A stretch of 64,000 nt of DNA from Darksidea phi (Eukaryota > Ascomycota > Dothideomycetes > Pleosporales > Lentitheciaceae). The stretch spans positions 1-64,000 of the forward strand of contig JASJFT010000044.1 of NCBI GenBank assembly GCA_030770425.1, read 5' to 3'. Position numbers and translations under genes: made by a program. Shown here piece by piece: positions 43,010 through 55,317 of this stretch. Position 1 is the stretch's first letter; each line of letters opens with the position of its first letter. The notes below the pieces were generated by a model that ran no database searches, was not told the origin of the DNA, and saw only the letters and a list, made by a program, of their open reading frames with translations.

Positions 43010-44444
43010 ATGGAGAGGCGAGAACTACGTGCGGAGACTGTCAATGAGCGGCGTCCAAGCATCTCCCCAGCTGCGCATTCACTGACTACGGCCCGATCCC
43101 GACAGAAGCCATCGACTAGTACCCGACGCTTGGGGATAAGAAGGAAGTCGAGCTGTAAGTCTAGCAACGTGGTCATGCGTATAGTTCTAGGCTCAAGATC
43201 TCACTACTTTAGTTCTTTCCACGACTAGCACACCCACGGTCCGTAGAAGCTCATTGCACGACCTGTTCAAAGACCCTCAACCAGTGTCCGTCTTTTGCTC
43301 GACATCGGACGGCTTGAGCTGGTACCACCCGTGGCTCCGTAGCCAGCTCGACAACTTACCGCATACCGTCAGACAACTTCGCGTCGGAGAAGGAACACTA
43401 CGGGAAGACAATGGGTTTGAACGAGTTTTCGCTGCCGTGGCCGCATTCATCCATGACACCGAAGCTGTGACCATCGATGACGTGGTCGAGCACCTGCGCA
43501 AAACGCAGAATCTGGAGACCACCCCGGAGTCATCCAATGCACAGAGGCTCCTCGTTTTCGCGATTCTTGGCTGGCAGTCTATGTTATACCGACCGGCTTT
43601 CAACACCTGCTCCCTGGACGAGCTCGCCGTCCATGAATATGATGTACACTCAAACTCGGGCCTGGTATTTGACACTCACAGAGTGTCAGTCGACCTCTCA
43701 GACCGCCCCCTATTTGCCGTTTTGAAAGGGTTCGGAAACCTGCTTCCTGCTCCATCCCCCGATATCGCCCAAGTTGCGAGCGAAAACAGCAAAGCTGCAG
43801 CAACGTGGCTAGCAATAGACCCCGCTGAAACGAACGCATACCTTCTCCAGACACTTCTGCACGTACAAATTCGATGGGTAGACTGTCTCGCGCTGCACCT
43901 AGACTACAACAAGTCGGAACGAACGCTTTCCCTCTTCAGCTATCCGTCATTCTGCATTCCCGCTCTCGAATCCCACGGAGCTATATACGCCTTTGCGAGT
44001 GCCGAGAAGCGGTCCTTTGATCCCCGCGCGAGCGAGGGGGATATATCCCAATTCATGCGAGAAGTCCTCTTATCTTACCGCCTGCTGTTCGGGCAGCATG
44101 ATCCTTCAAGAAAGCTATTCAAACATACACTGAAGCCGACGGGTCAAACACCGGATGAGCTACTGTCGATCCTTTGCATGGAGAAGAATATCAATCAAAC
44201 CTTCACCCCGAACCTGCCATTGTATATTACTGCCCAGCATTTTCCGGTGTTGTCCGAAAGAATCAAGCTCATTGCAACAGATCTCAAAGCTTTCCGGCCG
44301 TCCTCAATGGGCGAACTTGTTCATGATCGACGTGATAAACTGCAGTACTGGACTTTCTGGCTTGTTTCCATCATCGGGGGCATAAGTATCGTTCTTAGTC
44401 TGATTCAGGTCATCCTACAAGGTATTCAGCTGGCAAAAGCGTGA
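43010..44444 (+). CDS. Unrecognised protein with C-terminal membrane anchor
   Basis: Exons 43010..43154 and 43213..44444 (58-nt intron, perfect donor T|GTAAGT) encode 458 aa. The long frame lacks an ATG, and this first exon restores it in phase. The N-terminal 48 residues are very basic and Ser/Thr-rich. The middle is soluble and mixed helical (for example VFAAVAAFIHDTEAVTIDDV, LLVFAILGWQSMLYRP). Near the end, LQYWTFWLVSIIGGISIVLS and LIQVILQGIQ form one or two membrane helices, so most of the protein is probably cytosolic and tail-anchored. This architecture recurs in uncharacterised fungal proteins, but I know no function. Neighbours are accessory genes. Confidence 0.65.
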
Positions 44445-44909
44445 TCTGGAGCACGTTTCCTCGTATTCTAAGTCGTCGATACGTGCGCGAATATAAGAAT
44501 TGGACTTTTCGTCTCATTGTCTCTTTGTCCGTTGTATCACAGCGTTCTGGCAGTGCTAAGTTGTTTAACCTCTTCTCCTTTTTCACTATTTTCTTCCTCC
44601 AACGTCATATCTTGTAGTTTATATGCAAGTTCTCAAGCGCCTTATATATTTAACGTTGTGGGGCTGGTAGTGATGAAATATAATTGATGAATTTCTGGCA
44701 TACTCGACGTTAAGAATCAGACGCTCGGCTATTAGTCATTGATGTTGCCGATATTAAATCTGCGCTCGACCCCGCTTTCTAGCAACCTCTCTGCCCTGGG
44801 GTACTCCGACGCAGCTTACCTCCATCTCCATCCTTCTTCGACGGAAAGTAATTGTTAGCATTTATTGCTGGTTTCCCTCTACTCATCTATTTCAAAAGCG
44901 AAACTGAAC
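44445..44909. other. Spacer, no gene seen
   Basis: This 465-nt spacer probably holds the 3'UTR of the preceding gene and the promoter of the Dabb gene. A TC-rich stretch lies near 44800-44840. Confidence 0.4.
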
Positions 44910-45376
44910 ATGGGTATCACCCACGTCGTCCTCTTCCAATTCAAAGGATCCGCTAGCACAGAAGCGATCAACGATGTACGTGCCCCTTCTGCTGATTGAC
45001 ATAGTCTGATGGGTTCGGGATCCTCAAGATTTCTCAACGCATGCTCGGATTAAAGGACGGTTGTATTCACCCCATGTCAAAGATGCCGTATATCAAGTCC
45101 GTATCCGGGGGTACCGATAACTCGCCCGAAGGAGCACAGGTATGGTCATTTTTGCTCCCCTGAATGAAACATTTTCGAGATCATCTTCGACGTTAACTGA
45201 CTGCAATGACGCAGAACGGCATCACCCACGCGTTTATCATAGAGTTCGAGACAGCGGAGGACCGAGATTACTACGTCAACGAGGATCCTGTTCACGATGA
45301 ATTCAAAAAGCTCGCGGGGAAGGTATTGGAAAAGGCTCAGGTGATCGACTTCACTGATGGCGAATTCAAGTCGTAA
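44910..45376 (+). CDS. Dabb (stress-response A/B barrel) domain protein
   Basis: Three exons, 44910..44975, 45029..45139 and 45215..45376 (introns 53 and 75 nt), encode 112 aa. MGITHVVLFQFK at the start and THAFIIEFETAEDRDYYVNE followed by DPVHDEFKK in the last exon are the Dabb pattern: a ferredoxin-like dimeric barrel with the HxxxF strand and a late DPxHxxF motif. Members include plant stress proteins and fungal enzymes or chaperone-like proteins acting on polyketides and aromatics. The length is right for a complete stand-alone domain. All introns preserve frame. Confidence 0.85.
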
Positions 45377-45532
45377 TGCAGAACAGTCCTTGGTTGAAGG
45401 GCTACATAATGATACAGACGACGGATATTGTTATATGAGTCGACTCATATCAGGTGTAACTCGCCCAATGGCCCTTTGCTTTTGTGATATGCCCCCCAAG
45501 ACATTGCGACAGAACATTGCAGCCAGCTACCC

Positions 45533-46020
45533 TCACACCTTCTTGTATATATCTGCGTTTTCAGCCCAACGAAGTTGACCTGCAACCATGTTGAAGCGCT
45601 TGAACGTGCAGCTTGTCGTCATCTCCCGAAGCCTCGGAATCCGCCCAAAGAACGTATTAAAAACGTCCGGGCGGTCGATCTTGAGATTATCCTCTACTTC
45701 ATCCTTGCGTATGGGATCTACATTCTTTCTGAGCTCGGAGGTGTCTGCGAAGCTGCCTGTGTTGAATAACTAAGGCATCTGCTGAAAGGACGTGGTACGG
45801 GGAGGGCCTGACGGTGGCGGTGTCGATGACGCGACATCGGTCGTGAAGGTTGGTTCTGTAAGTAGGTTATAGGCATCCTCCCAAATAACGACACCGGGCT
45901 CCTCATTGAGGGCTGCACGGAGGAGAGGTATCACACGCCCTACATCGAAATCCCCAGTGTTTGATGGCTAAGTTGAGTGTAGATAGGTCGCTAAAGAGGT
46001 TTTTGCCGCCGCTGCTCAAC
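45533..46020 (-). pseudogene. Decayed N-terminal fragment of a fungal Sgk2/FunK1-type kinase-family protein
   Basis: On the minus strand one frame reads DFDVGRVIPLLRAALNEEPG, then VVIWEDAYNLLTEPT, a Pro/Thr-rich stretch, an in-frame TAG, FNTGSFADTSELRKNVDPI, and RPDVFNTFFGRIPRLREM, ending at 45533. Upstream, in another frame, SSGGKNLFSDLSTLN belongs to the same protein. This order resembles the N-terminal region of multi-copy fungal FunK1/Sgk2-like proteins. At least one stop, one frameshift and loss of the kinase part show it is dead. The family assignment is from memory and tentative. Confidence 0.4.
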
Positions 46021-46035
46021 GGTAGGAGACAAGAG

Positions 46036-46550
46036 GCAAGAAGAATTTGCAGCGCCGATACGAGACCAAGAGCGTGATTCCGAAAGACTGTGTCTATTAG
46101 AAAAGCATCATGATAGGTCTGACGCCCGGACCTTCATTGTCTAGTTGACCCCGCTGGGTAGTGGGACTAGAAGTATCAAGCTCTTGGGAGAGCAACTGAG
46201 CGGACTCGCGAAACGTATCAAGCCTGTGTGTAATAGGCTTTGCTCTGATTATCGCTGACCATCGCTGACCGTGATGCATCCGTCATGGCGATGACGCGCG
46301 GTTGACGCACTCAGAGGCACGACGCGAATGACGGCTATAGAACGAGAGGCAATGATCTATGGAGGTCAGAAGCATACCAGCTCAGGACAGATTCGAGCGT
46401 GGGGCGAGGACGCTTTAGGGACTAGACACTAAAGATGAAGAGAAGGCGTGGCGGAGCTCTCGAGGGTCGGTGCTGTATCGGGATTTCTACAGCGAATCGG
46501 TAAAATAATAGACCGGTGGCCCACCTAACGAGGATACCCTACTAGGCCCG
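46036..46550. other. Transition into the A+T-rich block
   Basis: Ordinary composition, no gene recognised. At 46243..46270 the 10-nt unit ATCGCTGACC is repeated almost perfectly. Confidence 0.4.
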
Positions 46551-46949
46551 GTTTGGTATAAATCTACGTTCGATCTCCGCGCTAAGAGAACGCCTAGTTA
46601 ATAGTTATAAACTATCTTAATAAGATTATAACTAGTATAAGTTAGCTATTATAAGACGTAGACCTTATAGAATAAATCTTTTAGATTATTATAATAAATT
46701 AAAACTATTCTAAGCTAAAGAATAAGAAAGATATAAAAAATAAAGATATTTATAAAAAGAAAATAGAAGTTATATCTAATTAAACTTAGTATAAAAAGTA
46801 TTATAAGAATAGAATCTTATAACTATTCTCTTTATACTTAGTAATAAATTATTATTATAATTTACTTTTTAAATAATTCTATTCTTTTACTTATTTTCTA
46901 TTCTAGTTAATAGATTAGATAATCTTAAGGATTAGTCTAATAGTTAATT

Positions 46950-47046
46950 AGCTTTAATATACTAATCTTATTCTTAATTAATTTAAAGACTATCTTAGTT
47001 ATTATAACTTTTAATTAATTATTCCTAATTTTAAGATCTTATATTA
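46950..47046. repeat. Left arm of a 97-nt inverted repeat
   Basis: This segment matches the reverse complement of 47556..47652 along its length with scattered transition differences; shared blocks include AGCTTTAATATACTAATCTTA and ATTATAACTTTTAATTAATTATTC. Arms of equal length about 510 nt apart suggest a small inverted-repeat transposon or a folded repeat hit by RIP. Confidence 0.55.
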
Positions 47047-47555
47047 TTCTAAGATTTTTAATTTTTAACTAAAGATAATAGCTAAATATTAATTCTAAAT
47101 TTCTAGAGATTTATATTACTTAGAATAGATAATATATAGTATAATATAGTAGCTAGAGAAAAATATCTTAATTACGTATTAAAGACTTATATAAGTAGAG
47201 AAAGATTAGACTAAAGTTTAAAAGGTAGTTATTTAGAAGTATCTTTAATTAAATTCTAATTAAATCTATTCTACCTTATCTTAAATAGAAAAGTAGTTTA
47301 ATAAATTAATTATTCGACCGTTTATTCTATTATCTCTCTTTCTCTTCTTCTTCTTCGATTATAGATTATAAGCTTTACTACTCTCTCTTAAAGATATCTA
47401 TATATTATAGTTTTTAATAATATTTATAAGACTTTTAATAGTCTATTAAACTAGAGTAAAGAAAGAGTAAAATAAAAAGATAGTTAAATTAAAAGTTTTT
47501 CTATAGTTTTTAAGACTTAATTAATAATATCTAAATATAATAAATACTAAATACT

Positions 47556-47652
47556 ATATATAAGACTTTAGAACTAAGAATAATTAATTAAAAGTTATAA
47601 TAATAAAGATAGTCTTTTAGTTAACTAATAGTAAGATTAGTATATTAAAGCT
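47556..47652. repeat. Right arm of the 97-nt inverted repeat
   Basis: Inverted partner of 46950..47046. Differences between arms are mainly C/T and G/A, as expected from mutation after duplication. Confidence 0.55.
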
Positions 47653-48899
47653 ATTCTAAGATAGTACTATAAGAATAGAAGGGTAGAGACTCTTTATATA
47701 TTAATAAAAGGTTTACTATAAGTTTATATAACTAGTAAATAGTTTATATTTATAATAAATATACTCTATATATTCTATATCTTTAATACTATTTAATATT
47801 ACTTAATATTACTTAATATTCTCTATAACTAGTTACTAAATATTATATATATATATATATAATATTTATATAATATTTATATAATATAATCTATTTATAT
47901 TACTTTATTATAATAATATATAATCTATATAATTATATATAATAATATTTATACTATAGCTTTTAATATAAATATAATTCTAATAATTATATATAATAAT
48001 ATTCGTATTATAGCTTATAATATAAATTACTATTATTTATAAGTTATTATATAGTATATTATTAGCTATACTTTAATATAATTATTATTATATATTATAT
48101 ATAACGATTTAATTATTTTTAGATATATAAATAATAGTAACTATTATATATATATTAAACTTAATATAATATTTAAATATTATATTTATTTCTTCTATAT
48201 CTTATATTTTCTATCTTATTAATAGTTTATCTATAGTATTAGTATATTAAATATATTAATCTCTTATATTATTATAATTCTTAATAATTAAATTACTTTA
48301 TATATATAAATCTATATTATATTCTTATAAAAATAGAATTAATACTTATAATATCGGCCTAAATAGTAGAGATATAATCTAGGGTAGATTAAACTTAAGT
48401 AGTCTAGATTATAGCTATCTATATAAGACGAACCTCTATCTTCTTAAGTTAAAAGTAGTAGGAGTATAAGTATTTAGCTTATTCTAGATAGAAATAGCTT
48501 CTTAGAAAATATAACTAAGGTTTAACGAGACCTAACGTAGTATAGGGTCTAAACTAGCTAAGGATAACCTAAGCTAAAGGAGAAACGAGTAATAGTAACC
48601 TATTATAATAACTAATACTATCTAGTCTATACTAGAGAGATTAGTATAGAAAGCTATTAGAAAGATAATAGAATATACTTAATAGTACTAGAAGTTAAGC
48701 TTATATATTATAGTTAGAGTCTAATATAATTCTATCTTATTACTAGTATTCTTAATTAAATACTTCTACTTAGCCTTATACTAGTTCTAATTAATATTAA
48801 TATTAAAGATATAGAATTATATATTCTATTAAATCTTCTTAAAAGCTTTAGAATTTATATCTTTATTATTATAAGTAGTCTAGGTATTATAATACTAAA

Positions 48900-49197
48900 T
48901 ATTAAATAGTCTATAGTTTATAATAATAGACTATAGGGATTTAACTAAGTAAATAGCTAGAGTATATATATATACGTACGAAATAGAAATAATAAATAAT
49001 TCGATTTAAATAATAGTATATAGATAATTTATAATAATTAAAGGAACTTTAAATAAAAGTCTTTTTTATTTAGAAGAATCGTATAAAGCTCTATATATAA
49101 TAAATTACTAAGAAGATAATTTATATATACGAATCTTATATAATTATATATAATTAAATATATAAGATTAATATTAGAACTTAGTAAATAAATACTA
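48900..49197. repeat. Left LTR-like direct repeat
   Basis: 298 nt, aligned without visible gaps to 52210..52507. Confidence 0.6.
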
Positions 49198-51130
49198 GTA
49201 ACTTTTTCTTTTCTAGTATTAATATTCTATTTAAACTTTTTATATAAATATTAATCTTATATTTCTCTTCTTATATTTATATAAAACTAATTACTAATCT
49301 TAATTACTAATATTATATCTATTAATAATAGATATTAATCCCTTATTAATATAATTAGACTACTAGTAAATAAGACGTAGTCTTAGTTAGATCTAATTAT
49401 TAGGTACCTACTAATTCGTTTATTAGTAGAACTATATAAATAGGATTAATATAACTTTTCTTTATATAAAGAAGAAATTTATTTATACTATATTATATAA
49501 TATTATATAATAGAATTCTAATCGTCGATTTAATTAATCGTAGAATAGTAAACGTTTATCTATAGGTTAGAATTAAATAATTAAGTATTTATATAAGGGG
49601 TAGTAAGAATAGTTTTATAATACCCCTTTTTATATAAAAAGAAAGTAAAAATAGAATTAAATTATATAAAAGAAGAGTAGTTTATAGATCGTATTTCTAT
49701 TTATAATAAGTAAACGGCTTAAGAAATTAAGCGAATAGATCGAAGATAACGAATAAATAGATTAAGGATAGTAAGTAAACGGATTAAGATAGATAGTAGA
49801 TATAAATAGAGGGCTAATCTCTCTCTTTATAACTTTTTTTTTTTTAAATTTAAATCTTACTATTCTCTATATAATCTATTCTTTTTAATTTAACTCCTCT
49901 TTCTTTTTATACGAATACTAATCTTTAGTAAAACTTTAAAAATCTTAAAATCTAAAACTTCTTCGTATAAAATAGCTCTTATTTCTTCTTAAACTACTAG
50001 TACTACTAGTATAGCTATTAGTACTTCTAATATTTCTTTTTAAGATTTTATTATACGTACTACGTCGATTTACTTTTCTATCTTTTTATCTACTAGATAG
50101 ATAAATAGTAAAGCCTTTATATAAGACCTTTATATTAATATAAATATCTTCTCTCTTTTTTATATAAAGAGTTTTAATATTTCTTAAAATAAAGAGAGGG
50201 CTATAGTAATAATAGTCTCGTATAATATTAAGTTATAAGTAATTCTAAATATAAATATTTAAAAGTTTATTATAAAAATTATATAAAGAAAGAAATATTT
50301 TTATATAGTACTTATATAAAGTTGTAGTATAACTTTTACTACTTCTTATTAAGAGTATTACGATTATATAATAAGAAGTATTAAGCTCTTTATTAAATAC
50401 TATATAGTACTTAGCTTTTAAAGTAGTACTTATACTTTATATATATAATAATTATATAAAATTTAATATAACTACTATAACTAGTAGATACGAGTATTTA
50501 AGAAAGGGGAAGTAAGAAGATAAAAAGAAATAAAAAGAAGATAAAAGAGAGTAAAGAAAAGGATTTTCTTTATTTTTTCTTTATTTTTCTTTTATAATTA
50601 ACTAGAATAGATAGAATAAATTTATACTTTTTTATAAGAATAGATATACTTCGTACGAACTATAATAATAAAAAAAAAATAAAAGAAAAATAGTTAAGTA
50701 TAAAAGTTAAAGTTATTTATATAAAAAAGAGGTTTTTATATAGTTATAAAATAGAAACTACCTCTTATTATTAAAAAGAAGAAATATTATTATATAAATA
50801 TTTAGGTATATATTAGAAAGGCTAAGAATCCTATTAGATATTCTAAAGAATAAAAGGAGAAGAAGAAGAAAAGGAAGAGTTTTATTAGAAGTTCTTATTA
50901 TTCTTAGAACTTAGTTCTTCCTAGGTATTATTATACGTATTATTAATTAGTATTAGAAATAGTTAATCTAATAACTACTTAGATAGGATAGGAACCGAAG
51001 TTCTTTATATAAAGAAAAGAGGTTTATATAATTAATTAATTAGAATCTCTTTATATTATTCTAAGATAGTATTATATAAAGATTTAGGTATATATCTTAA
51101 AGGCTAAGAACCCTAGTAGATATTTTAAAG

Positions 51131-51164
51131 AGAAGAAGAAGAAGAAGAAGAAGAAGAAGAAAAA
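51131..51164. repeat. GAA microsatellite
   Basis: About ten uninterrupted GAA units inside the element's inner region. A related, shorter AG-rich run occurs in the duplicate copy near 50850..50880. Confidence 0.7.
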
Positions 51165-52209
51165 GGATCTTATTAGATATCCTTTTTATTTCTTTTAAAG
51201 CTTATTTTCCTCTTAGTATTATTATACGGGGTATATACTAAAAGTCTTTAGAATTTTAATTTAATCTTTTTAATACTAAAGTTCTATTATATAATATTTT
51301 ATAATTTTTATAATTAAATAGTCTTAAAATCTAATATAAGGAATATACCTTATTCTTAAAAAAGACTCTTAAGTTCTTTCTTAAACGCGCGATTTATATA
51401 ATTTTAATAATTAATAGTCTAATTTTAGAAATTTTTAAAAAAGAATTATATAAAGATTTATTCTATTATACTTATTATATATAGGTCGGCTAGTATATAT
51501 CTAATAAATAAATTTAGTTAGATAATACCTTCTTCTAAGTTAATAGTAATATTATTAAGATTAATCCTATTACTCTAGTACCTAGAATCGACTTCTCTTT
51601 ATAGAATCTCTATTAAGATATTTATATTTTAAGAGTATTCTTTATATAGAATATTATCTCTTCTAATTATTAGTCTATCCTTTTTATATATATCGATAGT
51701 AATAGTAAAGAGTAAATAACTTATTTTATTATTATAGTTTAGTTAGTTAGTATTACTTTTATATTTATATAATAGTAAAAGAAGAGAATTAATAAATAAA
51801 TTATAGGCTTATATTTATATAATAGTAGTTAAAAGGTTATAATTACGTTTAAATAATATATAGATATAAATTATAAGCTTATATTCGTATAATACGAGTT
51901 AGTATAGTAGCTATACTATTATATTTCTATTATATAAAAGTAGATAGTATATTTATTAATTTATTAGCTATCTACCTTTATATAAAAGAAATTAATCTTC
52001 TTTTTTATATAGACGTATAAGATAGAGTTAATATATAATACTTATTAACTTAATCTCTACTTTCTATATAGAATAGATATAAAATAGAGTCTAGAATAGT
52101 CTAGAAGATCTTTATCTTTACTTTTATTAATTTATAATTTTACTATATAAGATAGAAGCTTATTATAGTAATTTATTAGCTTCTATTATATAGTTTAATT
52201 ACTAATTAG

Positions 52210-52507
52210 TATTAAATAGTCTATAGTTTATAATAATAGACTATAGGAATTTAACTAAGTAAATAGCTAAAGTATATATATATACGTACGAAATAGAAAT
52301 AATAAATAATTTAATTTAAATAATAGTCTATAGATAATTTATAATAACTAAAGGGACTTTAGATAGAAGTTTCTTTTATTTAAAAGAATCGTATAAAGCT
52401 CTATATATAGTAAATTACTAAGAAGGTAATTTATATATATAAATCCTATACGATTATATATAATTAAACGTATAAGATTAATACTAGAACTTAGTAAATA
52501 AATATTA
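52210..52507. repeat. Right LTR-like direct repeat
   Basis: 298 nt, partner of 48900..49197. Confidence 0.6.
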
Positions 52508-53279
52508 AATATAATTAATAATAAAGATAAGAAGATTAAAGTAGTAGTAAAAAGTAGACTTAATCTATATAAATTATTAGTAGAACTATATTAATAAGAA
52601 GAGAAAAAGACTAGTATATACTACTAAGTAGATTTAATAATAAGCTTTATACCTATTATAGATAGTATAAATATTAGTCTTTTAGTACTAGTTACTTAAA
52701 ATAATTTAATAGAGCTTAGCTATATTAAACTTTTATATAAACTAGAGAAGGTAATTTATATACTAATAGTATATAAGGGAAAGCTAAGACTTTAGATAAA
52801 TAGAAAGAGTATAAATATACTTAAAGAGAGTAGTATTATTATACTAGCTAATAAAGATAATTATAATAAGAAATAGAATTTTAAAAGTATTAAGAAATAA
52901 AATAAAGAAATCTAGAAGTAGATATATCTTTTTATACTTATACTAAGAAAGACTATTCTATATTTAAGTTAATAATACTCTAAATACTTACTAATAAAAG
53001 TTTAAAGTATAGAAATAAAGATATTTAAAGAGATATAATATATAATAATTTATTATCTTTTAAATAAATATTTATAAAGATATAATAGAAATTTCTTTTA
53101 CTAAAGTAGTTATAAGTTAATAAGTAATTTAATAAAATTATAGATTATAATAGATAGTAATTAGTAATTACTAAGTATTACTAGATTATACTATTATAAT
53201 AAATATTAAAATTAAATTAAATAGAATTTAAGCTAGTTTTAAAGCCTTTATAAAGATAGTATAGCTTAGACCGTTGTAT

Positions 53280-54330
53280 AAACTCTTTTATATAATATTC
53301 TATTATATACTCTTATTCGGTCTTATTAATTAAGTATAGGAAAGGACTAGTATACTACGATAATTTCCGCTACGTTAACGCTAAGTAACTACTACGAAAC
53401 GCCAACAATCTATATATATAAATCGAATAGTCTCTATTAATCTTACCCTATACTACCGACTCCTTCTCCGCTTCGGCCCTCTATTACTTTATTACTTTCG
53501 TCTTTATCTCTTTAATCTCCTTTACGTCTCGAAACCCGTAGATAGCTCGAAGTACCTTCGCTATATACTCTATACTCTCCTTCGTCTAGAGATTCCTCTC
53601 TAGAAAATCCGCTACTTCGTCTTTCTATAGAACCCTAAGATTCTTAGTAAGCTAGCTTAATCTTAATAGCTACTATCTAAGAAAGTTCTTTTTATTATCC
53701 TTATCTACCTTAACGTATATTAAGCGGACACCGAGCTAATAAACCTATACCGCCTATAGTATATTTAGTAGGTATATAAACCGACCCTCTATATATACGA
53801 GCTATAGCTCTATAATTATAAGCTTACTATATTCTTCCTTCTAAAAGGTACGATCGTAGTCGACGATATTATCGAGTTTATAGTCTAGATATTCGTATAC
53901 GTAGACGGCGTCTACTCTAGGATTACGGAGGATAGTACGGCGTACGGGTATACCCGTAGGCTAAAGTAGAACGAAGTAGTAATCTACGAAGATAGTATAG
54001 GAAGTTATCTTATATTTAGCGAGTAGAGGTATATATAAGGAAGTAGAGGGAGTACTTAGTATCCTTATATATAGGCTATTCGATACCAGGCCATTTCGTA
54101 GAAACGTCCTATAACTACTAGTCCTAATTAGGGCTTAGCGGTTCCGCCGTTCGGCCTTCGAGACGACCTAAGTAGTACGCGATAATCGTATATCTAAAGG
54201 GCTACCGGGCCTATTTATATTATCGAACGCGCGAATTATATAAAATAATACGTTAACGCTTTTATATAACTCGGGTAGAGGGCTATACCTATTTATATAA
54301 TTTTTAGATTTTAGCTTTATACCCCTATAT
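53280..54330. other. Higher-G+C segment inside the RIP block, still CpA-depleted
   Basis: G+C rises visibly and CpG is frequent (for example ACGGCGTACGGGTATACCCG near 53938), yet CpA and TpG remain almost absent. This suggests an originally G+C-rich repeat that has also passed through RIP. No protein could be read. Confidence 0.55.
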
Positions 54331-54867
54331 ATTAAAAAATAATAATAATAAAGATAGTATAAGTAAATAAAATAACTATAAAGATTATACTTAGTAAATA
54401 GCTTTTATATAAAGATATTAAGTATTTACTAAATAAAAGTTATTAAAAATTATTTATAAGAGAAGTAGTAATATTATTATTATTAATATAAGAATCTATA
54501 GGAATATATATAAACTATAAGCTATAATAATAATAAATAAAAGTTATAAATATATAATAATAATAGACTAATACTTAAGTTATATATACTTTTTAATTAA
54601 ACTAATTATATATTATAAAGTTAAAGTTAAAGACTATAAGATTAGAAAGACTATAAAAACCTTCTATTAAAATAGTAGGGTATAATATAGATATTAAATA
54701 TCTAAAGAGTTTTCTCTATAAAATTATTTTTTTTTTAAAAATAGAATTTTTTTAAAAGTATAAATACTTAGATAAACTTTTTTAAAGGAAGTAAGAGGAA
54801 TTAATAAAATATATTATAGTAAATAACTCTCTATAAGGGCTAGGACGGCCCTTAGGAAAGGGGGAGG

Positions 54868-55037
54868 CTATATTACGCCTACTTCTACTAGAGGACTCCC
54901 GGATTATTATCGGGCCGGCTACGGTCACGTGCCGGACCCTATATAGTCCTACGTCCTACCATTACGTCTCCTTAAGGATTCGTCTCATCTCCATCCGAAT
55001 ACAACCCTTTTGCTACCTCAGCGTTTCTGTGCCTGCC
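54868..55037. repeat. LTR-like segment at the RIP-block edge
   Basis: From TATATTACGCC to CCTCACA the segment holds a G+C-rich inverted motif (CCCGGATTATTATCGGG), a TATA-like CCCTATATAGTCC and a CT-rich end, the layout of a short LTR. Ends compatible with TG...CA are seen only if the first base pair was changed by RIP. No second copy in the window. Confidence 0.35.
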
Positions 55038-55254
55038 TGCCTATACGTACCTCACAATGAGGCTATTTTTGGTGTGCGGGGTTTTTTGTCCGCCGCGTGG
55101 CGGCCTACCCTAAGGCTTCTTAGGCGTCTTAGGTAGGCTAATTGTACGGCGAATAGTAGAGCGTAGGATCGTGGGGGCGCTGCTAATCTGCGTGTAAGGA
55201 TCTCGATTCGTTGGCGGTAGCTGAGCCTGCTAGGGCCCTTAGAGCTTTCGGAGT

Positions 55255-55317
55255 GTTGCTGGCTGTCGCGGGCGCGTTGCTGGCTGCCGCGGGCGCGTTG
55301 CTGGCTGTCGCGGGCGC
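55255..55317. repeat. 21-nt G+C-rich tandem repeat, three copies
   Basis: Three units starting GTTGCTGGCTG, identical but for one T/C change, lie in an open minus-strand frame (55052..55504) of low-complexity Arg/Ser/Gln content. That frame has no recognised domain and is not called as a gene. Confidence 0.8.

Larger units (their letters stand above)
48900..52507. mobile_element. RIP-degraded LTR retrotransposon-like element
   Basis: Two direct repeats of equal length (298 nt) at 48900..49197 and 52210..52507 flank about 3.0 kb. They share long blocks such as TAGTCTATAGTTTATAATAA and TATATATATATACGTACGAA and differ mostly by transitions. Both begin TA and end TA, which fits TG...CA ends converted by RIP. 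The inner region has no readable protein. It contains a local duplication (about 50790..50945 and 51065..51235). No matching target-site duplication was seen. Confidence 0.55.
46551..54840. other. RIP-type A+T-rich isochore
   Basis: About 8.3 kb of extremely A+T-rich DNA without any open frame of 60 codons on either strand. CpA and TpG are nearly absent by eye (rare exceptions near 50325, 53274 and 53400), while TpA is in excess and CpG occurs normally where G+C remains. This dinucleotide pattern is the mark of repeat-induced point mutation. Sub-features are listed separately. No live gene was seen. Confidence 0.85.
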
